Positions 35,973-44,874 of a DNA stretch of 64,000 nt are shown here, piece by piece (position 1 is the first letter of the stretch; every line of letters begins with the position of its first letter). The notes beneath the pieces are model-generated. The model ran no database searches. It had not been told where the DNA came from and was given only the letters and a program-made list of their open reading frames with translations. The position numbers and the translations under genes are program-made. Source of the DNA: Paraburkholderia guartelaensis (GTDB taxonomy: Bacteria; Pseudomonadota; Gammaproteobacteria; Burkholderiales; Burkholderiaceae); contig NZ_SMOD01000034.1 of assembly GCF_004353905.1 (NCBI RefSeq), positions 1 through 64,000 on the forward strand, written 5' to 3'.

Positions 35973-36992
35973 TCAAGGCTGACCCAATCTACCCTTCAGA
36001 TCGAGCGCCACGTCGACGATCATGTCTTCCTGACCGCCCACCATCCGGCGCTTGCCCAGTTCGACAAGAATATCCACCGTCTTCAGGTCGTACTTCTTCG
36101 CGGCCACCTCCGAGTGGCGCAGGAAGCTCGAATACACCCCCGCATAGCCGAGTGCGAGCGTTTCGCGGTCCACGCGAACCGGGCGGTCCTGCAGCGGGCG
36201 CACGATGTCGTCAGCGGCGTCCATCAGCGTGTAGAGGTCGGTGCCGTGATTCCAGCCCATGCGTTCGGCTGCGCCGATGAACACTTCGAGCGGCGCGTTG
36301 CCTGCACCCGCACCCATGCCCGCGAGCGAGGCATCGACGCGGTCGCAGCCTTCCTCCACCGCCACGATCGAGTTCGCCACGCCCAGCGAAAGGTTGTGGT
36401 GCGCGTGCATGCCCGTCTGCGTTTCGGGCTTGAGCACCTGCTTGACGGCACGGAAACGGTCGCGCACATCGTTCATCGTGAGCGCGCCGCCCGAATCGAC
36501 CACGTAAATGCAGGTCGCGCCGTAGCTTTCCATCTTCTTCGCTTCGACCGCGAGGTTTTCCGGCGTGGTCATGTGGCTCATCATCAGGAAGCCCACGGTG
36601 TCCATGCCAAGTTCGCGCGCGTATTCGATGTGCTGCTTCGAAATGTCGGCCTCCGTGCAATGCGTGGCGATGCGCACCACGCGCGCGCCGGCGTTGTACG
36701 CAGCCTTCAGGTCGTGAATCGTGCCGATGCCGGGCAGCAGCAGCGTGGCGATCTGCGCGTGCGTAACCACGTCGGCTACCGCCTCGATCCATTCCAGGTC
36801 GCTGTGCGCGCCGAAGCCGTAGTTGAAGCTGGAGCCTTGCAGGCCATCGCCGTGTGCGACCTCGATGCTGTCCACTTTCGCCTTGTCCAGCGCGCGGGCG
36901 ATGTCCTGCACGTTCTGGATCGAGTACTGATGGCGGACGGCGTGGCTGCCGTCGCGCAGCGTCACGTCGGAGATATAGAGTTTCTTGCTCAT
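35973..36992 (-). CDS. mhpE: 4-hydroxy-2-oxovalerate aldolase
   Basis: A 339-residue class II aldolase of the DmpG/BphI/MhpE type. LYISDVTLRDGSHAVRHQYS carries the catalytic Arg and metal-binding Asp, and HAHHNLSLG holds the two metal-binding His. It splits 4-hydroxy-2-oxovalerate into pyruvate and acetaldehyde. It lies 4 bases after the acylating acetaldehyde dehydrogenase gene, with which these aldolases form a channelling complex. Confidence 0.95.
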   Translation of the reverse strand: MSKKLYISDVTLRDGSHAVRHQYSIQNVQDIARALDKAKVDSIEVAHGDGLQGSSFNYGFGAHSDLEWIEAVADVVTHAQIATLLLPGIGTIHDLKAAYNAGARVVRIATHCTEADISKQHIEYARELGMDTVGFLMMSHMTTPENLAVEAKKMESYGATCIYVVDSGGALTMNDVRDRFRAVKQVLKPETQTGMHAHHNLSLGVANSIVAVEEGCDRVDASLAGMGAGAGNAPLEVFIGAAERMGWNHGTDLYTLMDAADDIVRPLQDRPVRVDRETLALGYAGVYSSFLRHSEVAAKKYDLKTVDILVELGKRRMVGGQEDMIVDVALDLKGRLGQP

Positions 36993-36996
36993 GGTC

Positions 36997-37944
36997 TTAT
37001 CCCTCCACGCTCAGAAGCGTCTGCGCCATGCGTTCGGCGGTGGCGAGCGCGGCGGAAGTCATGATGTCGAGATTGCCTGCGTAAGCGGGCAGATAGTGCG
37101 CGGCGCCTTCCACTTCGAGGAACACCGAGGTCTTCAGGCCGCTGAACTTGCCGAGGCCCGGAATATTCAGGGGCGCGTTCGCGGGGATCTCGTCGAACTG
37201 CACCTTCTGCTTCAGGCGATAGCCCGGCACGTAGGCGTGCACCTTCGCGACCATCTCCTCGATGGACTGCTCGACCTTCTCGCGGTCGGCCAGATCGGAG
37301 AGCGTATAAACCGTATCGCGCATCATGACCGGCGGCTCGGCCGGATTCAGCACGATGATGGCCTTGCCCTTTGCGGCGCCGCCCACCACCTCGATCGCCT
37401 TCGATGTCGTTTCGGTGAACTCGTCGATGTTGGCGCGGGTGCCGGGGCCCGCCGACTTGCTGCTGATCGACGCGACGATCTCCGCGTAGTGAACCTTCGC
37501 GACGCGCGACACCGCCGCGACCATCGGAATCGTGGCCTGGCCGCCGCACGTCACCATGTTGACGTTGGGCGCGTCGATATGCGCGTCGAGGTTCACGACC
37601 GGCACGCAGTACGGGCCGATTGCGGCGGGCGTCAGGTCGATCACGCGGATCGACGGCTTGAGCGTGCGCAGCAGCGCGTCGTTCTTCACATGAGCACCAG
37701 CGGACGTCGCGTCGAACACGAAGTCGATATCGTTGAACACCGGCAGGCGCGTAAGGCCTTCGGCGCCTTCATGCGTGGTCGCCACGCCAAGCCGGGCGGC
37801 GCGCGCGAGACCATCGGAGTTCGGGTCGATGCCGACCATCGCCGCCATCTCCAGATGCTTGCTGTTGCGCATGATCTTGATCATCAGATCCGTGCCTATG
37901 TTGCCGGAGCCGATGATCGCAACCTTGAGTTTTTCGGAAGCCAT
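36997..37944 (-). CDS. mhpF: Acetaldehyde dehydrogenase (acylating)
   Basis: A 315-residue enzyme of the DmpF/BphJ/MhpF type. The Rossmann motif GSGNIGTDLM is near residue 12, and the catalytic Cys lies in MVTCGGQATIPMV. It converts acetaldehyde, NAD+ and CoA to acetyl-CoA. It is tightly coupled to the aldolase gene downstream and the hydratase gene 13 bases upstream. Confidence 0.95.
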   Translation of the reverse strand: MASEKLKVAIIGSGNIGTDLMIKIMRNSKHLEMAAMVGIDPNSDGLARAARLGVATTHEGAEGLTRLPVFNDIDFVFDATSAGAHVKNDALLRTLKPSIRVIDLTPAAIGPYCVPVVNLDAHIDAPNVNMVTCGGQATIPMVAAVSRVAKVHYAEIVASISSKSAGPGTRANIDEFTETTSKAIEVVGGAAKGKAIIVLNPAEPPVMMRDTVYTLSDLADREKVEQSIEEMVAKVHAYVPGYRLKQKVQFDEIPANAPLNIPGLGKFSGLKTSVFLEVEGAAHYLPAYAGNLDIMTSAALATAERMAQTLLSVEG

Positions 37945-37957
37945 ATGAATTCCTGTG

Positions 37958-38746
37958 TCAGGCGGAGAAAGTCGCGCGAACGCTGCCGAGGCCTTCGATC
38001 TGCGCGGTGTACGTGCCGGGTTCCTTCACGGCGACCATGGGCCCGAGTGCACCCGTGAGCACCACGTCGCCCGCACGCAGCGGCGTGCCGAGCTGGACCA
38101 TGCGGTCGGCGAGCCACACGGCTGCGTTGAGCGGATTGCCGAGGCAGGCCGCGCCGTTGCCGCGCGAGAGCACTTCGCCATCGCGCGAGAGCTCCATGGC
38201 GCAGGCGGTCAGGTCGATCCGCGAAAGCGGCACCGGGCGGCTGCCCACCACGAAGCGCGCGCTCGAGGCGTTGTCGGCCACCGTATCGACGAAGCGGATG
38301 TCCCAGTTCTGGATGCGGCTGTCCACCACCTCGATGGCTGCGAGCGCATAGGCGCTGGCGCGCAGGATGTCGACGAAGGTGTGCTTTTCGAACGTGAGGT
38401 CGTGCTCGAGCACGAGCGCGATTTCCGCTTCCACCTTCGGCTGGATCAGTTGCGAGAGCGGGATCGCTTGCGCATCGCCGTACGCCATCGACGCGAACAG
38501 CGCGCCGAAGTCAGGCTGATCGACGCCTAGCTGCTTCTGCACCGCAAGCGACGTGAGGCCGATCTTGCGGCCCACGATGCGCTCGCCACTCGCCACGCGC
38601 AGATCGACGTTGGCTTGCTGAACGGCGTAGGCAGTGGCGATATCGTCGATAGCAATCTCGCCGCGCACCGGCTCGATCACGTTGCGCGAGGCTTCGGCGT
38701 TGCGCAGTCGGCTCGCAAGCGCATCGATCACGTTGATATGTGGCAT
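37958..38746 (-). CDS. mhpD: 2-hydroxypenta-2,4-dienoate hydratase (2-keto-4-pentenoate hydratase)
   Basis: A 262-residue hydratase/decarboxylase family enzyme. RIVGRKIGLTSLAVQKQLGV, EAEIALVLEHDL and the C-terminal VVLTGALGPMVAV are the family motifs, with metal-binding acidic residues in the EAEIALV strand. It hydrates 2-oxopent-4-enoate to 4-hydroxy-2-oxovalerate, feeding the aldolase encoded two genes downstream. Confidence 0.93.
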   Translation of the reverse strand: MPHINVIDALASRLRNAEASRNVIEPVRGEIAIDDIATAYAVQQANVDLRVASGERIVGRKIGLTSLAVQKQLGVDQPDFGALFASMAYGDAQAIPLSQLIQPKVEAEIALVLEHDLTFEKHTFVDILRASAYALAAIEVVDSRIQNWDIRFVDTVADNASSARFVVGSRPVPLSRIDLTACAMELSRDGEVLSRGNGAACLGNPLNAAVWLADRMVQLGTPLRAGDVVLTGALGPMVAVKEPGTYTAQIEGLGSVRATFSA

Positions 38747-38816
38747 CCCTTAGCTCCTGTTCATCTAGTGTTCTCAGGGTGGCTCTGCGGCCACCCGCTC
38801 CTCTTCTTTCGACGGC

Positions 38817-40355
38817 TCAGGCTGGCACAGCCAGACCGGTCACGTCGGCGGCGGCGACGAACCGATCGGGGCGCAATGCCACTACGCGCGCACCATATTT
38901 GCGCAGCCACGGACGCAATACGCCGTCCAGGTCGATCAACTCTTCGTCACCCTGAGTGTGCTGGTCTTGCTGGCGCACGGCGACGTACCGTGCACCGAGA
39001 CTGTCCCAGGCGTCCTTTTCCGCGGCACTGAGCAGCGTCGCCGGGTCAACGTCGTCGCCGAGCAATACGAAACCGTCACCGAGCAAATCGTCCAGGCGCC
39101 CCATCACCCCGCGAATGTCTCCGACCACCGGTTGCGGCACCATCCGGCCCACGATGCTGTCGTCGGCGAGAGGGCCACGCAGCCATCCGGCGGCGAGGAC
39201 CGGCGGTGCGATCAGCGGCGGTTCCTGAGCGGCATCACGATGTGCTGCATCGAGTGCGGCCTGCTCCTCCTCCGAGAGCTCCTGCTTGATGACACGGCCA
39301 AGCTGAACCGCAAGCTGGGTGTAGAAGACAGCGTTCGGCCGACGTTCCGTTTCGTAGGTGTCGAGGAAATGCTCGGGCAAGGATCCATTGAGGACGCCCG
39401 CGAGCTTCCAGCCGAGATCGAATGCATCGCGCATCCCCGTCTGCATGCCGGCGCCAGCCCAGGGCGGCATGAGGTGCGCAGCATCGCCAGCCAGGAAGAC
39501 ACGGCCTTCGCGCCACTTGTCAGCCATGCGGGTGTGGTGGCGATAGAACGCATGCTGGTGAATCTCGACGTCGTCCTCAGTCACGCCCAGCGCCTTGAGC
39601 AGCGGCCAGATCTGGGCGTTCGTGGCGAAGTCGGCCTCGGTCTCGCCGGGCTTGAGCGGCAGCTCCCAACGGTGATTACCGCCCGACAGCGCGATGTCCA
39701 CCACCGGCCGTTCCTTGTCGGACCAGAAGGTCAACAGGTTCCGGTCCGGCCACCAGCGTTTCGCACGACAGTCGATCACGATCCACATCACATCGAGCGT
39801 ATCGCCCTCGAGCTTTGCTCCGATCATGCCGCGCGTGGCGCTGCTGCCGCCATCGCAACCGATCACGTAACGCACGCGCGTGCTCGTCACTGCGCCGGTA
39901 TCGATATCCTTCGCGGTGACCGTGACGCCGGTTGCGTCCTGTTCCAGCGATGCCACCTCGAAACCGTAACGGACGTCGATCAAATCGCCATGCTTCGCAG
40001 CGGACTCGCGCAGCGTAGCTTCCATGGTCGGCTGATAAATATTGAAGAAGCGCGGCTTGATGCCCAGAGTCGAAGGCGGATGCTCGACGCGCATGATCTC
40101 CGTACCGTCGTAGCGCATCCACCGCAATGCGCGTTGGGGATCGATGCATTTCAGGACCGGCTCGTCAACGCCGAGACTCTGGAAAATCCGCATCGTCCAG
40201 TCATTCACGGTGACGGCACGGGCACGCGGATAGATGTCGCGATGCCGTTCGAATGCAACACAGGAAATGCCGTACTTCGCGAGCGTAAGTGCCGCAATGA
40301 CACCGGAAGGACCGTAGCCGACAATGGCAACGTCCGCGTCGAAGTGTTCTGACAT
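38817..40355 (-). CDS. mhpA: 3-(3-hydroxyphenyl)propionate hydroxylase-like FAD monooxygenase
   Basis: A 512-residue flavin monooxygenase of the MhpA type. The FAD-binding motif GYGPSG is near residue 12, the DG motif in YVIGCDGGSSATRG is in the middle and the GD motif in FLAGDAAHLMPPWAGAGMQ follows. It would ortho-hydroxylate a 3-hydroxyphenyl acid to the corresponding catechol. Its place in the operon after an extradiol dioxygenase and an MhpC-like hydrolase fits that role. The natural substrate could be 3-hydroxyphenylpropionate, 3-hydroxycinnamate or a related compound. Confidence 0.88.
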   Translation of the reverse strand: MSEHFDADVAIVGYGPSGVIAALTLAKYGISCVAFERHRDIYPRARAVTVNDWTMRIFQSLGVDEPVLKCIDPQRALRWMRYDGTEIMRVEHPPSTLGIKPRFFNIYQPTMEATLRESAAKHGDLIDVRYGFEVASLEQDATGVTVTAKDIDTGAVTSTRVRYVIGCDGGSSATRGMIGAKLEGDTLDVMWIVIDCRAKRWWPDRNLLTFWSDKERPVVDIALSGGNHRWELPLKPGETEADFATNAQIWPLLKALGVTEDDVEIHQHAFYRHHTRMADKWREGRVFLAGDAAHLMPPWAGAGMQTGMRDAFDLGWKLAGVLNGSLPEHFLDTYETERRPNAVFYTQLAVQLGRVIKQELSEEEQAALDAAHRDAAQEPPLIAPPVLAAGWLRGPLADDSIVGRMVPQPVVGDIRGVMGRLDDLLGDGFVLLGDDVDPATLLSAAEKDAWDSLGARYVAVRQQDQHTQGDEELIDLDGVLRPWLRKYGARVVALRPDRFVAAADVTGLAVPA

Positions 40356-40499
40356 GGGGTGACTCCAATGGGTTTTGTGGAATACGAAAACCGGCTCGTT
40401 GATTCGTAGTGCGTATTACATTGCACATGCGTCTCCGTGTTTCTCTCACGGAGACTGCATTCCGAATGCACGCTGCGCCGTCGCAGCCGTCGTTAGCCG

Positions 40500-41354
40500 T
40501 TAGTTCTTCAGGAACTCAATGACGAGCCGGTTGAATTCCTCGGCGTGTTCCCACTGTGCCCAGTGGCCGCACTTCGGGAAGATATGGAGCCGCGCATCCT
40601 GCAACGTGCTGATCATGCGCAAGCCATGATCGAGCGGCACGAAGCGGTCGTCACGTCCCCACGTAATCAGCGTCTTGTGGCCGATTTCCGGAAAGCGGGA
40701 GGAAAGGTCCCACTTCGTAACTGGGCAAAGCTTCGAGCTTTCGACGAAGTTCTTCAGGTGGTTCAGGTTCGACTCGATATTGTTCCAGCGCCCCCGACGC
40801 AGCTCTTCGGTGATCGCCCCTGGGTTGTAGACGAAAACGTCGAGCATGGCTTCGAAGTTCGCGTAATTCGGCTGCGAGTAAAGCTTGAACATGTGCTTGA
40901 TGCCCTCGCCCGGTTGAGGCTGGAGGATGCTCGGGCCTTGCGCGCCCGGTCCCATGAGCACCATGCGATCGAGGCGATCGGCAAACTCGAGCGCGAAACT
41001 CAGCGCCGAGGCGCCGCCCATCGAGTTGCCGACCAGATGCGCCTTCTTGATACCAAGCGCATCCAGAACGCCCTTCGTGGCGCGCGCGTTCAGCAGGTTG
41101 CGCGGCACGTCGCTCACGATTTCGCCGGATTTGTTGAATCCGGGGCTGTCGATCAGCAAGACACGAAATCCCTCGGCAACCAACGCTTCGATATTGCGAT
41201 AGTAGTTGCTCCAGCCGCTGGCGCCGGGGCCGCCGCCATGCAGCATCGCGACAACGGGGCCTTCGCCGGCATCGTTGAAATGAATCGTGAAATTCTCAAG
41301 GCCCGGTTCGTTGATCGTCACGAACTTGCTCGTACTGGATTCGGTCAGGGTCAC
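40500..41354 (-). CDS. mhpC: 2-hydroxy-6-oxo-dienoate C-C bond hydrolase (MhpC/BphD-like)
   Basis: A 284-residue alpha/beta hydrolase. The triad is visible as Ser111 (LVGNSMGGASAL), Asp236 (WGRDDRFVPLDHG) and His264 (CGHWAQWEH), one residue offset from BphD, and the oxyanion loop is HGGGPGASGW. It hydrolyses the meta-cleavage product to 2-hydroxypentadienoate and a carboxylic acid. The start is GTG with GGAGC upstream. It lies 54 bases downstream of the extradiol dioxygenase. Confidence 0.93.
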   Translation of the reverse strand: MTLTESSTSKFVTINEPGLENFTIHFNDAGEGPVVAMLHGGGPGASGWSNYYRNIEALVAEGFRVLLIDSPGFNKSGEIVSDVPRNLLNARATKGVLDALGIKKAHLVGNSMGGASALSFALEFADRLDRMVLMGPGAQGPSILQPQPGEGIKHMFKLYSQPNYANFEAMLDVFVYNPGAITEELRRGRWNNIESNLNHLKNFVESSKLCPVTKWDLSSRFPEIGHKTLITWGRDDRFVPLDHGLRMISTLQDARLHIFPKCGHWAQWEHAEEFNRLVIEFLKN

Positions 41355-41408
41355 TTTTTTGCTCCGATGATGGTAGATCTATGCGTCATTTGCTTGATCA
41401 AGGACGAT

Positions 41409-42332
41409 TCACTGTGCGATCGCGGCTTCCGGGCCCGGCGGCGGATTCAGCTTATGCCCCCAATCGCTGAGTTCTGCGTAGCGTTTGACCTCCCACGTTG
41501 CGTCGTCCACCACGATGCCACCCGCGCCAAATTCGATGGCGAAGCCGGAAGGCGAAATCATGTAAAAGGAAAACATCTGGTCGTTGGGGTGATGGCCCAA
41601 TTCCATCAGGATGGGCACTCCCGCCTGCTTGCAGCGATCGTAGGCCAGGCCAACATCGTTGGGGTCGACACACTCGACCATGACGTGATGAATACGTTTA
41701 GGGACCGGAAACGGCACGTCGGCAATCGCCAGAGAATGGTGCCGGCCGGTACGAGCGTGAAAAAAGGCGACATCCAGGTTGACGCCGGGCGCGGCATCGC
41801 CATTGATCGAGTCGCTGAGTTTCAGGCCCAATACGCGCTCGCAAAACGCCCTGGCCGGTGCGCTCTGCCCGGGCACGGTGACGAAGTGTCCCGCACCGAG
41901 TCGCCCGGTGCTGAATCCACCGCGCAGCACTGACGAACGGAAAGTGTCCCGGAATGTGGTCCTGTAAGCACCGCAGTAGAACTCGTGCCGGATGCCGTCC
42001 GGATCGCAACAGACAAACAGACGTGAGACACGGCGCTGTTCGGCAACTTCAGTGTCCGCCTCGTCAACGTCGATGCCTTGGGCACGCGTCTGAACAACGA
42101 ACGCCTCGAGCTCTGCGTCGGATTCGAATTCCCACCCAGCGGCGAGGAAATCATCGAGGTCGCTCTTCACCAGCAAGATGCGCTGTTCGTAGTCGTCCAT
42201 ACGCAGGCCAAGTGACTCGCCGGGCATTCGCCGTCCGGCCTGCAAGCCAAGTACGTTGACGGCAAACGCCTCCCATGCCGCCAGGTCGTTGACTCCAAAA
42301 ACCATGTATCCCAGCGTCGATACGCTATGCAT
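41409..42332 (-). CDS. Type I extradiol dioxygenase (VOC/BphC family)
   Basis: A 307-residue two-domain vicinal-oxygen-chelate dioxygenase. The Fe(II) ligands are visible as His149 (GAGHFVTV), His216 (IHHVMVEC) and Glu267 (FAIEFG), and the catalytic neighbours (RHHSLAI, SFYMISPSG) are present, so it should be active. It would cleave a catechol next to its hydroxyls. It takes the position occupied in E. coli mhp by the unrelated MhpB. ATG 42332 follows GAGGAGAGG. It is the first gene of the nine-gene meta-cleavage operon, transcribed divergently from the TetR regulator. Confidence 0.9.
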   Translation of the reverse strand: MHSVSTLGYMVFGVNDLAAWEAFAVNVLGLQAGRRMPGESLGLRMDDYEQRILLVKSDLDDFLAAGWEFESDAELEAFVVQTRAQGIDVDEADTEVAEQRRVSRLFVCCDPDGIRHEFYCGAYRTTFRDTFRSSVLRGGFSTGRLGAGHFVTVPGQSAPARAFCERVLGLKLSDSINGDAAPGVNLDVAFFHARTGRHHSLAIADVPFPVPKRIHHVMVECVDPNDVGLAYDRCKQAGVPILMELGHHPNDQMFSFYMISPSGFAIEFGAGGIVVDDATWEVKRYAELSDWGHKLNPPPGPEAAIAQ

Positions 42333-42466
42333 TACCTCTCCTCGTTTCGCGATTTTTCCTGACTGCAAGCCCGGCGCACTGGTGAAGCGCTTTCAGCGCG
42401 CCATGTGATCCGGACCTGGCATCCGATTGCCGCTCCCGAATCTGGCGGTTGAGACCACGACGGAAG

Positions 42467-42483
42467 TGTACCGATAGGTCCAA
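42467..42483. promoter_or_regulatory. TetR-type operator, copy 1
   Basis: TGTACCGATAGGTCCAA shares 15 of 17 bases with a second copy at 42512. The core ACC-n4-GGT is dyad-symmetric. It lies in the divergent region between the extradiol dioxygenase and the TetR gene. Confidence 0.65.
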
Positions 42484-42511
42484 AACGTCGCACCCCAGGG
42501 AAAACAAGTAA

Positions 42512-42528
42512 TGTACCAATCGGTCCAA
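42512..42528. promoter_or_regulatory. TetR-type operator, copy 2
   Basis: TGTACCAATCGGTCCAA is the second copy, 45 bases (about four helical turns) from the first and 24 bases before the TetR start codon. That position suggests autoregulation as well as control of the catabolic operon. Confidence 0.65.
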
Positions 42529-42552
42529 GACCGGATGACGTATACTTCCCGG

Positions 42553-43296
42553 ATGGAAAAGGCACAACAGATTGGCAATCGGCGCGGCCAACGATCGCGT
42601 CAGGAAATCCTCGACGCGGCGGCACGCGTGATGTCGGCTTATGGTTACGCTGGCACTTCAATGTCCGCACTGGTCGAGGCGACCGGCATCCCCAAGAGCG
42701 CGATCTACCATCACTTTGGCTCGAAGGCTGGACTGCTCGCAGAAGTGATGGCCAGAGGCGCTCGCGACTTCTTCGCCGCCATGCGCGAAGCGCATGAAAA
42801 TCCGCCGCAAGGGGGGACACCGCGCGAACGACTCGGCTGGTACCTGAAAAAAACGGGCGAGGTGTTCGAGCACCGGGAAAACTTCCTGCGCCTGTTGTTC
42901 GTCATGGTCATGAGCAACGAGGCCGCCGAACCCGAAGCGATGCAGATCGTTGTGGAAGTGCGCACCGAAGGCCGCAACTACATGCACGAGATGATTCGCA
43001 ACGCATTCAGCGAAGTGGGCGAGGCATTGGCGTCAGCTGTAGCCGACGAACTCGCGCACTTTGGCATGCTTGGATTTGATGGTGCGTTTATATCCTTGCA
43101 GTCTGGCGACAACAAGACAATGAAAGCGCACATGGAGCAACTCACCGACGCCATGATCGCGCTCGGCGAAGCGCGTGCTGCGTCGCTCAGGGAGCGCGCT
43201 CCAAAGCGGAAGAAGTCGGCTCCGGAAATCCAGAGTGAGATGCGCCCGCAACGAGGAGGACGCGCGCCGAGCGGCGGCTTAAAAGTCTCTGGGTAG
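42553..43296 (+). CDS. TetR-family transcriptional regulator
   Basis: A 247-residue regulator. The TetR HTH lies at about 15-60 (RQEILDAAARVMSAYGYAGT, IPKSAIYHHFGSKAGLLAEV), with a helical ligand domain after it and a basic C-terminal tail (RAPKRKKSAP). The ATG at 42553 is chosen because earlier codons overlap the operator. It is divergent from the meta-cleavage operon and probably represses it until an aromatic acid or its CoA ester binds. Confidence 0.88.
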   Translation: MEKAQQIGNRRGQRSRQEILDAAARVMSAYGYAGTSMSALVEATGIPKSAIYHHFGSKAGLLAEVMARGARDFFAAMREAHENPPQGGTPRERLGWYLKKTGEVFEHRENFLRLLFVMVMSNEAAEPEAMQIVVEVRTEGRNYMHEMIRNAFSEVGEALASAVADELAHFGMLGFDGAFISLQSGDNKTMKAHMEQLTDAMIALGEARAASLRERAPKRKKSAPEIQSEMRPQRGGRAPSGGLKVSG

Positions 43297-43341
43297 CGTT
43301 TTTCGGGTCCACCGGTACCTGGCAGGAAGCAAGGCAAATGC

Positions 43342-43375
43342 CCCAAAAAAAAATGCCGTCCCGGCCGGGACGGCA
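43342..43375 (-). terminator. Rho-independent terminator of the Rieske-oxygenase operon
   Basis: A perfect 22-base palindrome (TGCCGTCCCGG with CCGGGACGGCA, at 43354-43375) is flanked on its left by nine A residues. On the minus strand this is an 11-bp GC-rich stem followed by a T-tract, 33 bases after the MFS stop. Confidence 0.88.
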
Positions 43376-43407
43376 AATTCGTATCTAAACCCAATGCGCT
43401 ATACCGC

Positions 43408-44835
43408 TCAAGCCTCCAGTTGCTCGAGCACCTTCCCCTTCGTCTCGATGCCGAGAAAGTGCACCGTCACGGCCGCGATGAACGGCACCGCGGCGAGAAT
43501 ATAGAACGCCACGTCGAGATTGCCGCCGATCATCGTCTTCGAAACTATCGTTGGTGCGAAGATGGCGGCCACCTTTAGCCATGCACCGCCCACACCGCAG
43601 CCCAGCGCTCGGATGCTCGTGGGGTACAACTCAGGCGTGTAAACGTAAGCCGTGATGAAACCGCTAGCGAGCAGACCGAGCGCCAGCGCGCAAAACGTCG
43701 CGACCACGTAGACCGACATCGCATGGCACACGCCGGCCAGCACGAGAGAAATCGCGCACAGCACGAAGGAGACGTTGATCACGGGCTTACGGCCCACCTT
43801 GTCGACCAGCAGCGCGCAAGCGAGCGAACCGAGCACGCCGAGCACCGAGGCCGCGACCGCGAGATTGAGCGCGAGCTGCAGCGGCGCGTGATAGACGTTG
43901 CGATAGATCGTCGGCAGCCAGGTGGACAGCCCGTACTGAATGAAACCGCAGGTGATCCAGAGCATGGCCACCGCGATCGTGCGCTTGCGATACGCGGGCC
44001 CGAACAGGTCCTTTACGCTGCGCTTGGGGTGGCGCGCGACGAGCGCGTCGAACTCGGCGGCGTTCGTGACCGGGGCGAGCGGACCTTTCGCGGTGCGCTC
44101 GAACGCGCTCACGGCGCGATCCGCTTCCTGCACGCGTTCGCGCTCGGCAAGCCAGCGCGGCGACTCGGGCACGAGCTTGCGCAGCACGAAGAACAGCACG
44201 AGCGGCATTCCGCCAATGAAGTACATGATCTGCCAGCCAAAGCGCGGCACGAGCCACGCACCCAGCGCATTCGAAGCGAGCAGGCCGACCGGGAAGACAA
44301 TCTCGTAGAGGAGAACGAAACGTCCACGTCCATGAGCGCGGCTAACCTCGTTGATATACGTCGCGGCCACGGGCAGCTCGCCGCCGAGTCCCAGGCCTTG
44401 CACCACGCGCAGCGCCGCGAATACGGCGAAGCTCGGCGCGAAACCGCACGCAATGCTCGTCACGCCGATGATGCCCGAACTCCAGGCAATCGCGCGCACG
44501 CGGCCGTGGCGTTCCGCGAGCCACGGAAACAGAAACGCGCCGAACAACTGCCCGACCGAGCCCGACGCAATCAGAAAGCCGATTTCCCACGGCGTGAGAT
44601 GCCACTTCTGGATCAGGATCGGCAGTGTCGCGGCAATCGCGATCACGTCGAAGCCGTCGAAGAACGTGGCGAGGCCGATGAGGATACGCGCGCGCACCAG
44701 CATGGCGTTGGTCGGCAGCCGTTCGAGCCGCGCGATGATCGACCCGCGCGTGTGGAGCCCACCGGTCGCGTCGCTGAGCGGCTCGTACATGGCGGCGCCG
44801 CCGCGATGGCCGATGGAGTTATCGAGGGTTCTCAT
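43408..44835 (-). CDS. MFS transporter, aromatic acid/sugar type
   Basis: A 475-residue inner-membrane transporter. The opening FFDGFDVIAIAATLP and the loop WLAERHGRVRAIAW resemble the aromatic acid:H+ symporter family (DGxD in helix 1). RVVQGLGLGGELPVAATYI in helix 4 and VPESPRWLAERER before the central loop are also typical. It is the last gene of the Rieske operon and probably imports its aromatic substrate. Confidence 0.85.
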   Translation of the reverse strand: MRTLDNSIGHRGGAAMYEPLSDATGGLHTRGSIIARLERLPTNAMLVRARILIGLATFFDGFDVIAIAATLPILIQKWHLTPWEIGFLIASGSVGQLFGAFLFPWLAERHGRVRAIAWSSGIIGVTSIACGFAPSFAVFAALRVVQGLGLGGELPVAATYINEVSRAHGRGRFVLLYEIVFPVGLLASNALGAWLVPRFGWQIMYFIGGMPLVLFFVLRKLVPESPRWLAERERVQEADRAVSAFERTAKGPLAPVTNAAEFDALVARHPKRSVKDLFGPAYRKRTIAVAMLWITCGFIQYGLSTWLPTIYRNVYHAPLQLALNLAVAASVLGVLGSLACALLVDKVGRKPVINVSFVLCAISLVLAGVCHAMSVYVVATFCALALGLLASGFITAYVYTPELYPTSIRALGCGVGGAWLKVAAIFAPTIVSKTMIGGNLDVAFYILAAVPFIAAVTVHFLGIETKGKVLEQLEA

Positions 44836-44874
44836 GCCTGTGATCCCGTCCCGTGTTGTCTCGTGTATGAGGTG

